DNA from: Pseudomonas sp. CFII64
GTDB lineage: Bacteria > Pseudomonadota > Gammaproteobacteria > Pseudomonadales > Pseudomonadaceae
DNA: 64,000 nucleotides
Assembly: GCF_000416235.1 (NCBI RefSeq)
Contig: NZ_ATLO01000042.1
Span: 372,001 to 436,000, forward strand
Direction: 5' to 3'
The position numbers and the translations under genes are program-made. This document shows, piece by piece, positions 42,216 to 50,951 of the stretch (its first letter is position 1; the number at the start of each line of letters is the position of its first letter). The notes beneath the pieces were generated by a model. It did not search any database and was not told the origin of the DNA. It saw nothing but the letters and a program-made list of their open reading frames with translations.

Positions 42216-43040
42216 ATGCCCACGATCACCACCGCCGACGGCACGCAGCTTTACTACAAGGACTGGGGCACCGGCCAGCCGGTCATCCTGAGTCATGGCT
42301 GGCCGCTGAATGCCGACATGTGGGAATACCAGATGAACTTCCTGGCCGCGAACGGCTTTCGGGTGATTGCCCCGGACCGTCGCGGCTTCGGGCGTTCCAG
42401 CCAGCCATGGCAGGGTTATGACTACGATACGTTCGCTGATGATTTGCACGCCCTGATCACAACCCTGGATCTGACCGACATCATGCTGGTGGGTTTCTCC
42501 ATGGGCGGCGGCGAAGTGGCGCGTTACATTGGCCGCCACGGCACCCGGCGCATCGCCAAGGCGGTACTCGTCAGCGCGGTCACCCCGCTGATGATTCGTC
42601 GCGAGGACCATCCCGAAGGCATGGACCCGGCAATCTTCGACGGCATCCGCGCCGGGCTGCTCAATGACCGCGCAGGCTTCCTCGACGCGTTCGGACCGGT
42701 CTTCACCGGTGCCGACCAGCCGGGCTCTTCAGTTACTAAACCGATGCTGGACTGGACTCAGTTCATGGCCTTGCAAGGCGGCATGAAGGGCACTCTGGAT
42801 TGCGTTGCAGCGTTTTCCGAAACGGATTTCCGTTCCGACCTGGCGCGCTTCGACGTGCCGACGCTGGTCATCCATGGTGATGGCGACGCCGTGGTCAACA
42901 TCGACGTGACCGGCAAGGCCGCAGCGGCACTGGTCAAGGGTGCAGAACTCAAAATCTACCCTGGCGCACCTCACGCGGTGTACTTCACCCACAAGGATCA
43001 GCTGAATCAGGATTTGCTGACCTTCGCCCAGGCCCGCTAA
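42216..43040 (+). CDS. Alpha/beta hydrolase, cofactor-free haloperoxidase/arylesterase type
   Basis: A 274-residue protein; CAGGAG precedes the ATG at 42216. The N-terminal part (YYKDWGTGQPVILSHGWPL) and the nucleophile elbow GFSMGGG (S95), with Asp (VIHGDGDAVV) and His (GAPHAVYF), are typical of cofactor-free chloroperoxidases and arylesterases. Such enzymes hydrolyse esters and can perform perhydrolysis. It lies between the AraC gene and the HD-like gene and is probably co-transcribed with the latter (65-bp gap, which contains the dyad GACCCGTCGTCGCGACGGGTC). Confidence 0.88.
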   Translation: MPTITTADGTQLYYKDWGTGQPVILSHGWPLNADMWEYQMNFLAANGFRVIAPDRRGFGRSSQPWQGYDYDTFADDLHALITTLDLTDIMLVGFSMGGGEVARYIGRHGTRRIAKAVLVSAVTPLMIRREDHPEGMDPAIFDGIRAGLLNDRAGFLDAFGPVFTGADQPGSSVTKPMLDWTQFMALQGGMKGTLDCVAAFSETDFRSDLARFDVPTLVIHGDGDAVVNIDVTGKAAAALVKGAELKIYPGAPHAVYFTHKDQLNQDLLTFAQAR

Positions 43041-43104
43041 ACCCGCGACCTGTGACCCGTCGTCGCGACGGGTCACAGGTCCGTGAAACCCAAGACCGTG
43101 AGGG

Positions 43105-43767
43105 ATGCATGTGAGGGATAACAATAACAATGGCATCGCCAGCATTCGATTGCCGGACAGTCCCATGGCTCAAGCGGCAGTGGAACTGATCAGCGATGCG
43201 CACTCAACGCTGATGCTCAACCACTCGAAACGGGTATTCCTGTTCGCCACCCTGATCGGCGAGCAGCACCAGGTCCCGTTCGATGAAGAATTGCTTTATG
43301 TGGGGGCGCTGTTTCACCGCGTGGGCCTCACAGCACGGTATCGACGCTCGCAAAACCGCTTCGAAATCGATGGCGCTACTGCCGCACGGGAGTTTCTCAA
43401 GGGGTTCGGCTGCTCGAATGACGATGCACAGGAAGTCTGGGACGCCATTGCCCTGCACAGCACTCCAGGCATTCCGGAACACAAATCGCACCTCGTCGCA
43501 CTGATCGCTGCCGGTGTGGATACCGATCTGTATGGCCGGCATCGCAGCGCGTTCAGTCCTGCTGAACTGACACACATTCTGCAGGCGTTCCCCCGCGAAC
43601 CGGGTTTCAACGCCAAATTGCTCAACGCCATGGCGGCGGGCCTCAAGCACCGCCCGCATACCGCCTTTGGCACGGTGAACGCCGATGTTCTCGAACGCCT
43701 CGACGAACAGTACAAACGGGCTAATTTCTGCACCCTGCTGCTGGAAACCCGCTGGCCGTTTGAATAA
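43105..43767 (+). CDS. HD-superfamily protein lacking the HD aspartate
   Basis: A 220-residue protein similar in pattern to cyanamide-hydratase-like HD proteins (HSKRVFLFATLIG, RFEIDGATAAREFLKGFG, WDAIALHSTPG). The metal motif normally written HD is HR here (H71-R72, ALFHRVGL), so one metal ligand is missing while H40 and the later His remain. Activity is doubtful. The start is uncertain: ATG at 43105 has its ribosome-binding site too close, and GTG at 43111 has better spacing to GAGGG. It follows the alpha/beta hydrolase. Confidence 0.75.
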   Translation: MHVRDNNNNGIASIRLPDSPMAQAAVELISDAHSTLMLNHSKRVFLFATLIGEQHQVPFDEELLYVGALFHRVGLTARYRRSQNRFEIDGATAAREFLKGFGCSNDDAQEVWDAIALHSTPGIPEHKSHLVALIAAGVDTDLYGRHRSAFSPAELTHILQAFPREPGFNAKLLNAMAAGLKHRPHTAFGTVNADVLERLDEQYKRANFCTLLLETRWPFE

Positions 43768-43793
43768 CCCTGAACCTTGAAACGCAACCTTGC

Positions 43794-43819
43794 GCAGGAG
43801 CGAACTTGTTCGCGAGGCG
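43794..43819. repeat. REP element
   Basis: GCAGGAGCGAACTTGTTCGC followed by GAGGC, same class as at 1085, 34811 and 57139, 27 bp after the HD-like gene. Confidence 0.72.
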
Positions 43820-43880
43820 CTGTTCCGGATTGGCCTCGCTCCCCCGGTTAAATTCGTTCTGGCTGTTGATCTGGCTTTAG

Positions 43881-44119
43881 CTTTTGATCTTGACCTTGAC
43901 CTGCCCCGTCGGAAGGCCGAGCGCAGGTTTTGCGCAGTGGGCAACCCGGCATGGATGCCGGGTTAGCCGCCCTTGGCCATGGATGGCCGATGGCGGCGGG
44001 CCCACGGAGCAGAACCGGAGCGAGGGTATGGTGAGCCCAGGCGAACCACCGGACGTCAGGGGCGAGAGCGCTTGGTTACTTGGCGCTTTTCCAAGTAACC
44101 CGCCGTCAGGGCGGAACCA
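43881..44119. repeat. Structured intergenic element of about 240 bp
   Basis: A non-coding stretch in the 520-bp gap between the HD-like gene and the large kinase gene. It opens with CTTTTGATCTTGACCTTGAC, contains the perfect stem AACCCGGCAT-gg-ATGCCGGGTT (43943-43964) and closes with GGTTACTTGG (44074-44083) pairing with CCAAGTAACC (44091-44100). I recognise this arrangement as a dispersed intergenic repeat of fluorescent pseudomonads, but cannot confirm its copy number here. Not protein-coding: the frames have no family resemblance. Confidence 0.6.
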
Positions 44120-44226
44120 GTAAGTCGCCGTTACCGCAGGAATGGATATGTACTCGGTCAAAAAAACAGAACACAAATGACTTCAACGATAACGCGTGAC
44201 TCTGGATGAACCCGGTGTCCATACGC

Positions 44227-44252
44227 TTTTCGCGAGCAAGCTCGCTCCCACA
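44227..44252. repeat. REP element, reverse orientation
   Basis: TTTTCGCGAGCAAGCTCGCT followed by CCCACA, inverse of the element at 57187. It lies 37 bp past the end of the large kinase gene. Confidence 0.72.
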
Positions 44253-44288
44253 CAGTCTGCGCAGATGCTGCGTTGCGCGGACGACAGC

Positions 44289-47200
44289 CTACACCGGCAG
44301 GGTAAACACAAAAACCGTTCCCCTGCCCCGTCCGGCAAACGCATAAAGCCCGCCGTCATGGGATTCGATAATCGATTGGCAGATTGCCAGGCCCATGCCC
44401 ATGCCTTTTTCCTTGGTCGTAAAAAAGGCGTCGAACACACGTTCGAGATGCTCCTCGTTGATTCCGGCGCCATTGTCCTGGACGCTGACCACCACATAGT
44501 CATTGCCCACCGTATCGCAACTGATCGACAGACGACGGGGGCCATCATGGACTTCGCTCATGGCCTCCATCGCGTTCATGATCAAGTTGAGAATGACCTG
44601 TTGCAGCTGCACCGCGTCACCCTCAATGCTCAGCTGCGGCCCACTGCTCTGGCGGATCAGCAGCACCTGCCTGTGCTCGATCTCACTGGCGGTCAGCTGC
44701 ACCACCCGGCGGATCACTTCGTTGATTTGCAACGGCTGTCGCGTGGACGGCTTCTGTCGAGCCAGCGATTGCAAGGCGCGCACGATGTCGGCCGCACGCT
44801 TGCTGTCATTGACGATGTCGCCCAACCCCGCGAGGGCTTCGGCAACCACCGGCGGCTCCCGCTTGAGCCAGCGCACACTGGCGCTGGCATTGGTGATGAT
44901 GGACGCCAGCGGCTGATTGATTTCATGGGCAATGGACGCGGCCAATTCGCCCATGATCGTCGCCTGCGACACGGTGGCCAACTCCGCTCGCGCGTGGCGC
45001 AGCGCCGCTTCGGTGGTGCGCCGTTCCGTGATATCGCTGGCGACTCCGACAAAGACATCCCTATCGTCAGTGTCTGGCTCGCCCAGTAACTCCAGGTGGC
45101 GGATGCTGCCGTCCGGCATCACCAGACGAAACTCATGCTGGAACGCGCTGCTGGTACGCACCGCGCGGCTGAGCATGGCCGAAAAAGCATTCAGATCCTC
45201 GGGATGGACGACGCGCTCCAGCTCGTGCAGTGACGGCGGCGTCGCCGCAACCGGCAATCCCCACACCGAAAACAACTGATCGGACCAGACGGACTCATCC
45301 CTGCCCGCATGCCAGCGAAAACTTCCGGAATGACCAATGCGCTGGCCCAGCGCCAAGGAGGCCTGACTGGTGCGCAAAGCCGACTCGATCGCCCGGCGCC
45401 GGGTGTTTTCTTCCACCAGCTCAGCGTACAGCCGGGCGGTTTCCAGAGAGATCGCCGCCTGCCCGGCCAGCAGTTCCAGGACCGTGGCGCGATTGGCGGT
45501 GAAGACGCCCGGCGCGAGGTTGTTTTCCAGGTACAGCACGCCGATGACCTGACCTTGTTTGACCAGCGGCAGGCACAACACCGAGCGCGCCTGGCGTTGC
45601 TGAAAATAGGGGTCATCGACGAAGTCGCTGGCTTGCATGGCATCGTCCAGCACCACCGATTGTCGGGTACGCATGACGGTGTAAAGCAGGGACAACGGCA
45701 AATGCTGCGCCAACGGCACGGACACGGTCAGATCGATCTCGATGCCCCGATCCTGCGCCCGGCCTCGGGCACAAATCTGCGGCTGGTCCTGTTTGACCAG
45801 CAGCAACAGCGCCTGCTGTGCGCCGGCATGAATGATCGTGTTGGTCAGCAGCGTACCAATCAGCCGGTCCAGGACAATTTCTTCGGACAAGGCTTGAGAG
45901 GCTTTCATGACCGAGACCAGATCCAGCGTGTCTTGCCCGCCGGAAATACTGATCGAAGGACGGGACAACGATGCCTGCTCGCGCAGGAAGCCGGCGCGGG
46001 CTTCGAGGTTAGCGACCTTGCCATGCGCGCCCCAGCGCTGATAGCAATCCCGGGCACTGCGCATATGGCTGCGCGCCGAGGAGAACAAGCCTCGGGTGTG
46101 ATGGAATTCGGCCGCCAGTTCATGGGCCAGCGCCTGGACATGCACGAAACCGGCATTGGCCGCTGCGGTAATCGACAGCTCATACAGGTCCAGCGCGTTG
46201 AGCGTGTCCCCGGCCACTCGGGCCATTTCCGCTTCGACCAGGAGCGCCTTGTCGCGAAATACCTGCGGATTGAGCGCCGCCCATTGGTTGAGTTTGTCCA
46301 GATGAGGCGTCATGGCCGCCACAATCCGGGCAGAATCAAGCGTCCGGTCACGCCCGCTGGCAAGGTTGAGGGCGCTGAAAAAATGCAATTCGAGCAGATG
46401 CACGTGCGCCGGCGTCGACCAGGCCAGTGATTCAGCTTTTTCCAGGCAGAGCGTTGCGCCAGTGAAATCGCGATACAGGTAGTTGGAAATGCCCTCGAAA
46501 AGCCACCACCAGAACGCTACCGGTGTCATGGCACTGTCGCGGCCGGCGCAATCCTGGGTCGTGCTGGACGCCACTCCTGCGGCTGGCCCCACGCGCAAGG
46601 CCGCGACAAATCGCGCCTGAGTCTGCAACGCGGCTTCTACGTCGCGAAAGCGCGCGCGTCGGGAAAACTCCAGGCCGTTGTCGATTTCCTCCTGCACGCG
46701 CTCCAGGTATTCGCCCATGACCAGCAGGTCGGAGACGATGTGATTACAGGCATAACAGCTCATGCTCAGATTGCCGGCGGTATGGCTGCTGGCAAATGCC
46801 GCACGCGCGTAATCCAGGCAATGGCTCAGCGGTTGAGTCCAGACGCTGACCTGATCAAGCGCAACCAGCACCATGCTTTCGGCACCGTCATAACCGTGAC
46901 GCTTGACCAATTGGTGTGCCAGCTGCGCGTACTGCGCGCCTTCCTGATAAAGCCCTTGTCGCTGGGCAAGCACCACACCAAACCAGGCGAATCCCGACGC
47001 CGACGCGGCACAGATACCGTAGTCGAGGGATAGCTGCACCATCTCGCAAGCGACGACGAACAGCACATCCTGATCAGTAAAGGATGCCGGGGCAATCAGG
47101 CTGGCGAGCATGCCAACGGCGGCCTCGAATGACGCCTCCTGCATCAACGGCAGCTCGATCAGTGATGCGATTGAGCGGTTTGCGAGGGTATGCAGCAGGC

Positions 47201-49835
47201 GTTGATACCGCTGTTCGATTGCCTCGCCCTCGATCTGCGGGGCAATCCGGATGCCGAACATGCGCAGCCCTTCCAGCGCCGTGGCGATGGCCTCGCGGTA
47301 GCAGGACGAGAGAACCTGCAGCTCGACTTTGAGCATGTAGATCGCTGCGCGCTGCACCACGGCATCGATGTGCTCCAGCAACTCGGCAAGCACCCGGCTT
47401 GCCGGCTCGAGCTGCGCATCGAGAATCAGACACTGCGCCTGAAGCACACCGGCCTCGTAACTGATTGCCGCGTGTTGCTGCCAACGCTGCGAATGGGTCA
47501 AGGACCTGACCGTTATCAGGTAACCCAGCGCAGAGTGAATCGCCGCAGCCTTCATTGCCTGCCGGGCAGCGCGCAACAACAGGTCGCTGAACAGCAGCAC
47601 TTCGGCGGCATCCGGCTCGTCGGGCCGAACCCGCTGCAAGTGCGAGGCAATGGCGAAAATCTGGTCGGTGCGCCCTTCCCCATCCAGGTCCGCGAGGAGA
47701 ATCCGGGCGATTCGCCCATGTTCGGCCGACCGCACCGCAGGCGGCGTCAGGCAATACGCCGATTCCTGGACACGATCATGATAAAAAGCAAATCCGTGGC
47801 GGCTCTCGGTCAACAGCCCGGCCTGCACAGCGGGCGCCAGATGGCGGTGCAAGGACTTTTCTACAGTGCTGCTGATTCGCGCCAGCGCCCGGATGTCGAC
47901 GCACGATCCGATACACGCCATCTGCCCCAGCAATGCACGGGTCTGGGACGGCAGACGAGCCATCCGCGCCACCATCAGATCAATCACGTTATCAGCGCAG
48001 CGATGGCTGTCGATGGCGTCCAGGTTCCAGGTCCAGCTCGCTTTGCTGCGATCCATGACGATCAGCTGTTCATCGAACAGGCTGCGTAGCAACTGGTCGA
48101 TGAAGAACGGGTTGCCGCTGGTTTTGGCATGAATCACCCTGGCCAGCAGCATGCTTTCGGCGGGGTCACATTCCAGTGCCTGCGCGACCCACTGGCAAAC
48201 ATCGTCAAGGCACAGAGTCGATATTTTGATTTCGGTCAAGCGCGTCGGGCTCTCGCGCAGCGCTGCCAGGAAGTCCAGGAACATGGGCGTTTGCCGGACT
48301 TCGACGTCCCGATAGGCACCCATCAACAGGATGCTTCGATAGTGACCGGCGCTGAACGAAGCGATGAAGGCCAACGTCGCATCGTCCAACCATTGCAGGT
48401 CATCGAAGAACAGGATGAGCGGGCGTTGCGGGCTGGCGAAGCTGTTCAGGAAGCGATGCAGCACCAGGTTGAACAGGTTCTGGGTTTCATTGGCGGGAAG
48501 ATCGGCCAAGGGCGCCTGTGGTCCGAGAATCAATTCGATTTCCGGAACAAGATTGGCGATCAACCGGCCGTGGCCGCCGAGCGCTGCCAATAATTGCTCA
48601 CGCCAGCGTTGTAGCTCGTCAGCGCTCTCACCGAGCACCCGCATGATCAAGGAACGCAGGGCCTGGGCCAGCGAGGCATAAGGTGCATTGTATTGCGCCT
48701 GGTCGAATTTCCCTGAGGCGAACAACACCCGATGCAACGCCAGATCCTGCTGGAGCTGGCGAACCAGGGTGGTTTTGCCGGTGCCCGAAGAACCCGAGAG
48801 CAGCACCATTTCACAGCCGCCGGTATGGCTGACCCGGGAAAACACGCCATGCAGCGCCTGCAGCTCTTCGCAGCGGGCAATCAGTCCCCTGCGCTCGTTG
48901 CCTTGGGGTAAATGACGCTGCAGGGCCGGTTCGAACGCAGCGATGTGCTGAAACTCGCTCCATTGCGCCAGGCATTCGCGCAAATCCATTTCCAGCCTGA
49001 AGGCATTTTGATAACGGTCGGCGGGGTTCTTGGCGATCAGCTTGAGAATCAGCTGGGCCAACGGCATGGGAATGGAATCGCGAAACTGGCGCGGCGACGG
49101 CGGCTGCCTCGCCACGTGGCAATACACCCACTCCACCGCGTCGCTGGCTTCAAACGGTAACTGGCCGGTCAGCCATTCATAGAAGGTCATGCCCAGGGAA
49201 TACAGGTCGCTGCGTTCATCGGCCTTACGATCCACTCGCCGCGCCTGTTCCGGCGACATATACGCCAGCGTGCCGCAGATCGAGTCCGAGACGCTGTGCG
49301 GGCCGCCAGGCTGGCGCTCGACCGTGACGCCAAATCCGGTCAGGCGCACGAAACCGTCGTCACCCTGAATGAAATTGCTGGGCTTGATATCACGGTGCAG
49401 CAGACCGTTGCCGTGGGCCTGGCTCAGGGCGTGTGCGGCGCCAATGGCCAGGCGCAGGAACAGGCTGATCGACAGGCTTCCGTCCGCCACTTCGTGCAGG
49501 GATTTACCACCTGGATCGTTGGCGACCAGCAGCGGGCCATCCGGTGTGTGCAGTACCGCCAGCGGCATCAAGGCCCAGCCGGGATCCAGCCGGGGCGCGA
49601 TTGAAAACTCATGCTCGATGCGGCGGAAGCCACTTTCGACCAGTCGGGCAGAGCACCGTGCAATCAGCCAGGTGGGTGAACAGCCAGGCACATGCACCCG
49701 ATAATGATCGATCTCGCCGTCGGCATACAGCAGTTCCCAGGACAGCAGCGCCAGCCACTGCAGACTGAAACCTTCCGGTTGCTGGTCAGGGAGGCCCCGC
49801 ATACTCAACGTCGGCTCTGCACTGATGCCATTCAT
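44289..49835 (-). CDS. Trifunctional Ser/Thr-kinase-like / AAA-type ATPase / sensor histidine kinase
   Basis: An 1848-residue cytoplasmic signalling protein. Order: Ser/Thr-kinase-like domain (about 1-290; HRDIKPSN at 147-154, MSPEQ at 193-197), AAA-type ATPase (Walker A GSSGTGKTT from 348; Walker B LILFFDDLQWLDD), helical TPR-like region (about 700-1280), GAF domain (about 1340-1510), PAS domain (about 1520-1610), HisKA (H1637 in SIAHEINQPL) and HATPase (QDNGAGIN, GMGMGLAICQ). The kinase DFG motif reads GFG (166-168) and no clear ATP-binding Lys was found, so the first domain may be a pseudokinase. AAGGA precedes the ATG. Response regulators at 49853 and 50313 lie directly upstream and are likely partners. 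Confidence 0.92.
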   Translation of the reverse strand: MNGISAEPTLSMRGLPDQQPEGFSLQWLALLSWELLYADGEIDHYRVHVPGCSPTWLIARCSARLVESGFRRIEHEFSIAPRLDPGWALMPLAVLHTPDGPLLVANDPGGKSLHEVADGSLSISLFLRLAIGAAHALSQAHGNGLLHRDIKPSNFIQGDDGFVRLTGFGVTVERQPGGPHSVSDSICGTLAYMSPEQARRVDRKADERSDLYSLGMTFYEWLTGQLPFEASDAVEWVYCHVARQPPSPRQFRDSIPMPLAQLILKLIAKNPADRYQNAFRLEMDLRECLAQWSEFQHIAAFEPALQRHLPQGNERRGLIARCEELQALHGVFSRVSHTGGCEMVLLSGSSGTGKTTLVRQLQQDLALHRVLFASGKFDQAQYNAPYASLAQALRSLIMRVLGESADELQRWREQLLAALGGHGRLIANLVPEIELILGPQAPLADLPANETQNLFNLVLHRFLNSFASPQRPLILFFDDLQWLDDATLAFIASFSAGHYRSILLMGAYRDVEVRQTPMFLDFLAALRESPTRLTEIKISTLCLDDVCQWVAQALECDPAESMLLARVIHAKTSGNPFFIDQLLRSLFDEQLIVMDRSKASWTWNLDAIDSHRCADNVIDLMVARMARLPSQTRALLGQMACIGSCVDIRALARISSTVEKSLHRHLAPAVQAGLLTESRHGFAFYHDRVQESAYCLTPPAVRSAEHGRIARILLADLDGEGRTDQIFAIASHLQRVRPDEPDAAEVLLFSDLLLRAARQAMKAAAIHSALGYLITVRSLTHSQRWQQHAAISYEAGVLQAQCLILDAQLEPASRVLAELLEHIDAVVQRAAIYMLKVELQVLSSCYREAIATALEGLRMFGIRIAPQIEGEAIEQRYQRLLHTLANRSIASLIELPLMQEASFEAAVGMLASLIAPASFTDQDVLFVVACEMVQLSLDYGICAASASGFAWFGVVLAQRQGLYQEGAQYAQLAHQLVKRHGYDGAESMVLVALDQVSVWTQPLSHCLDYARAAFASSHTAGNLSMSCYACNHIVSDLLVMGEYLERVQEEIDNGLEFSRRARFRDVEAALQTQARFVAALRVGPAAGVASSTTQDCAGRDSAMTPVAFWWWLFEGISNYLYRDFTGATLCLEKAESLAWSTPAHVHLLELHFFSALNLASGRDRTLDSARIVAAMTPHLDKLNQWAALNPQVFRDKALLVEAEMARVAGDTLNALDLYELSITAAANAGFVHVQALAHELAAEFHHTRGLFSSARSHMRSARDCYQRWGAHGKVANLEARAGFLREQASLSRPSISISGGQDTLDLVSVMKASQALSEEIVLDRLIGTLLTNTIIHAGAQQALLLLVKQDQPQICARGRAQDRGIEIDLTVSVPLAQHLPLSLLYTVMRTRQSVVLDDAMQASDFVDDPYFQQRQARSVLCLPLVKQGQVIGVLYLENNLAPGVFTANRATVLELLAGQAAISLETARLYAELVEENTRRRAIESALRTSQASLALGQRIGHSGSFRWHAGRDESVWSDQLFSVWGLPVAATPPSLHELERVVHPEDLNAFSAMLSRAVRTSSAFQHEFRLVMPDGSIRHLELLGEPDTDDRDVFVGVASDITERRTTEAALRHARAELATVSQATIMGELAASIAHEINQPLASIITNASASVRWLKREPPVVAEALAGLGDIVNDSKRAADIVRALQSLARQKPSTRQPLQINEVIRRVVQLTASEIEHRQVLLIRQSSGPQLSIEGDAVQLQQVILNLIMNAMEAMSEVHDGPRRLSISCDTVGNDYVVVSVQDNGAGINEEHLERVFDAFFTTKEKGMGMGLAICQSIIESHDGGLYAFAGRGRGTVFVFTLPV

Positions 49836-49852
49836 AACGGGTCCTTACCTGC

Positions 49853-50218
49853 TTAAACTACCTTCTCAAGTGCCTGCCTTATCGATTCGAGCAACGCTTC
49901 CTCGGAAAATGGCTTGTGCAGAAAACCCAGGGCGCCCGCCTCGCGCGTGCGGCGCACGGTGACTTCGTCGTCATGTGCGGACATGCAGCAAACCGCAACT
50001 GTCTTGCGCGCAGCTTTCAATCGCTCAAGCACTTCCAACCCTTGCATGCCTTTCATCTTCAGATCGAGCAATACGCAGTGTGCTTCGTCGCTCGCGGATG
50101 AAGCCAGGAACTCTTCCCCCGAAGCAAAGCCCACAGTGTGATAACCCAACGATTTGAGAAGATTGCCAAGGCCATTTCGCACGGAAGCGTCGTCATCAAC
50201 AACGCAGATGAGGATCAT
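49853..50218 (-). CDS. CheY-type single-domain response regulator
   Basis: A 121-residue receiver domain with no output domain. D8-D10 form the acidic pocket and D52 is the phospho-acceptor (VLLDLKMKG); K102 sits in FLHKPF. The gene lies 17 bp upstream of the large kinase gene on the same strand and should be its cognate receiver. Single-domain receivers often relay phosphate or control a partner by binding. Confidence 0.9.
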   Translation of the reverse strand: MILICVVDDDASVRNGLGNLLKSLGYHTVGFASGEEFLASSASDEAHCVLLDLKMKGMQGLEVLERLKAARKTVAVCCMSAHDDEVTVRRTREAGALGFLHKPFSEEALLESIRQALEKVV

Positions 50219-50312
50219 AGGCTGAACTTCATGACAGGAAAAGTAATTAGAGAAGAATACGCTCTTGATTCAAAGAGCGGGATTGTCTCTATGTATAATT
50301 GTGCTGTTTTAA

Positions 50313-50927
50313 TCAACTCACGGGAATCACTTGTTCCCACATCTTGACCAGCTCAATCAAAGTTCGTGCATTCATTTTTGTCATTATGTGCCGCTTATGC
50401 ACTTTGGCGGTTATTTCGCTGGTGCCCAACTCGTGGGCAACCTGCTTATTCATCTTGCCGGTTACCAGTTGCGCCATCACCTCTCGTTCGCGGGGTGTCA
50501 GGGTTTCGAACCGGCGGCGGATGCTTTCGACCTGAACCCGCTCGATCAGCCCACGCTCATCGTGGTCGAGCGCCTGGCGGACGACTTCAAGCAGTTGATC
50601 CGGCTCGAAGGGTTTGGTCAGAAATTCGTGGGCGCCGGCCTTGATGGCTTTGACCGACATCGGGATGGTGCCAAAACCGGTCATGAAAATGATGGGAAAA
50701 CGATGCCCGCGACGCAGCAGTTCCTCTTGCACATCAAAACCGCTGGCGGCGGCAATATTCACGTCCAGCAACAAACAGGTGGGTTGCTCGGCGAAGGCCT
50801 GTTCCAGAAACTCGTGAGCCGTCGCGAAGCACTGGGCGCTGAGGTCGGCCGAACTCAAGAGTCGAGTCAGCGAAGAGCGAATCGAGCTCTCATCGTCGAC
50901 CACATAAACCATGGATGTCGCAGGCAT
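50313..50927 (-). CDS. FixJ/LuxR-type response regulator
   Basis: A 204-residue regulator: receiver domain (1-120; D55 in CLLLDVNIAA, K in FLTKPF) and LuxR-type helix-turn-helix (about 140-200; LTPREREVMAQLVTGKMNKQVAHELGTSEITAKVHKRHIM). This is the DNA-binding output closest to the large kinase. It is 94 bp upstream of the CheY-type gene; the gap is AT-rich (50219-50312) and may contain a separate promoter. Confidence 0.92.
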   Translation of the reverse strand: MPATSMVYVVDDESSIRSSLTRLLSSADLSAQCFATAHEFLEQAFAEQPTCLLLDVNIAAASGFDVQEELLRRGHRFPIIFMTGFGTIPMSVKAIKAGAHEFLTKPFEPDQLLEVVRQALDHDERGLIERVQVESIRRRFETLTPREREVMAQLVTGKMNKQVAHELGTSEITAKVHKRHIMTKMNARTLIELVKMWEQVIPVS

Positions 50928-50951
50928 AAACAGTAATCCGGGAGCTTGGTG

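Noticed and set aside
45309..46430. Plus-strand frames inside the giant kinase gene
   Set aside because: Antisense to the GAF and helical regions of a single uninterrupted 1848-codon gene; no ribosome-binding sites or domains.
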